A DNA stretch of 64,000 nt, from contig CAVMBN010000096.1 of the NCBI GenBank assembly GCA_963678705.1, positions 1 through 64,000 of the forward strand. The letters run 5' to 3'. The first letter of the stretch is position 1. Every line of letters begins with the position of its first letter. The notes beneath the pieces are model-generated. The model saw nothing but the letters and a program-made list of their open reading frames with translations. It made no database searches and was not told where the DNA came from. Source of the stretch: Panorpa germanica. Its lineage: Eukaryota > Arthropoda > Insecta > Mecoptera > Panorpidae. Positions 63,501 to 64,000 of this stretch are shown piece after piece. The position numbers and the translations under genes are program-made.

Positions 63501-64000
63501 AAATAATAACACATTTCTGTTACTTTAAAATAGCTTAAGAGTGGGTGATAACGAGACATTCAATACAAAAAAATACTTTTTTAAATACAATTATATGGTT
63601 AAAAGTTATTAAATAGTTTTTTTTTATTATAACATGCACATTTGTTCACGCAAGTGCTGCAATATATAATATGAAATTAAAATTATTATTAACTTTTTTT
63701 TTTTAATACTTGCAGTTGTACCAACTGTGTCTTTTTTTACTTAAAAGTAGTAATGATGGAACTAAAAAAATAAAAATTTTAAAATATTAATACATTTCTG
63801 TTACTTTAAAATAGCTTAAGAGTGGGTGTTAACGTGACATTCTTTACAAAAAAATACATTTTTACATACAATTATATGGTTAAAAGTTATTAAATAGTTT
63901 TTTTTTTATTATAACATGCACATTGGTTCACACAAGTGCTGCTATATATAATATGAAATTAAAATTAATAATAACTTTTCCATTTTTTGAACTTGCAGTT
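51562..64000. repeat. Satellite array, segment 6 (~44 monomers), continues off the window
   Basis: The array runs unbroken to the right edge, so its full length is unknown. Truncated class A monomers reading TACACAAGAAATTAAAATT, which lack the CTGCTATATATAATATG part, recur near 52165, 55125, 56505 and 59465. They mark repeated copying of one variant block. Confidence 0.96.
52704..61340. repeat. 4.34-kb and 2.96-kb offset duplications
   Basis: Landmarks at 52704, 52985, 54261 and 55663 recur at 57046, 57327, 58603 and 60005 (offset 4,342 bp). Part of the second copy (57046-58380) recurs again at 60005-61340 (offset about 2,960 bp). The compound monomer near 54580, where TCTATAAAAATTAAAATT joins two monomers after loss of sequence between them, is present in both copies (second near 58920). 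That loss therefore predates the duplication. Confidence 0.85.

Noticed and set aside
7111-64000. CRISPR-like regular repeats
   Set aside because: Monomers are ~280 bp, contiguous and without unique spacers, in a eukaryotic context; this is satellite DNA.
1-64000. tRNA, rRNA or snRNA genes
   Set aside because: No cloverleaf-like A and B boxes or conserved rRNA words were seen on either strand.

Overview
This window is eukaryotic, very AT-rich and almost entirely repetitive. A Polinton/Maverick DNA polymerase relic, a compact Ty3/gypsy-type LTR element and a TTAA-target miniature inverted-repeat element point to an animal, most likely an insect. That is inference from the element families; I cannot name a species. 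I see no complete host gene, no rRNA or tRNA gene and no CRISPR array.

Bases 1-5101 hold minus-strand fragments of a protein-primed family B DNA polymerase of the Polinton type. Part of it is present as a nearly identical tandem repeat of 901 bp (about 2.9 copies, 1-2609). Two direct repeats of about 600 bp (3724-4321 and 5124-5735) flank another polymerase fragment, and each contains a 213-bp element with inverted ends. Bases 5736-7110 are mostly featureless. The exceptions are a 34-codon stretch on the minus strand (6328-6432) that reads like the last exon of an unknown protein, and a C-rich block just before the satellite.

From 7111 to the right edge runs one satellite array, about 50.6 kb once insertions are removed, or roughly 180 monomers of about 280 bp. 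There are two main monomer classes. Class A (about 278 bp) has a TGTATACA-centred palindrome. Class B (about 283 bp) has an 8-11 base T tract instead. They alternate as A-B dimers (561 bp) and A-B-B trimers (about 841 bp). Longer duplications with offsets of about 1.4, 2.5, 3.1, 4.3, 4.4, 5.0, 12.5 and 17.5 kb are laid over these.

Two kinds of mobile DNA interrupt the array. A 3,168-bp LTR element (16784-19951) has LTRs that look identical, a gag frame and only a remnant of pol. A 764-bp TTAA-flanked MITE occurs four times at the same satellite position, so it was copied with its host satellite rather than inserting four times. The relative order can be read: the MITE came before the large duplications, and the LTR element came after the 9-monomer duplication whose second copy keeps the empty site.

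The most intriguing possibility is that many monomers carry, on the plus strand, a 38-54 codon frame that starts just after a TATA-like motif. It encodes a signal-peptide-like N-terminus and a short lysine-rich tail. I give the evidence for and against it. Codon-position counts do not support purifying selection, so I treat it as a hypothesis and not a gene call.
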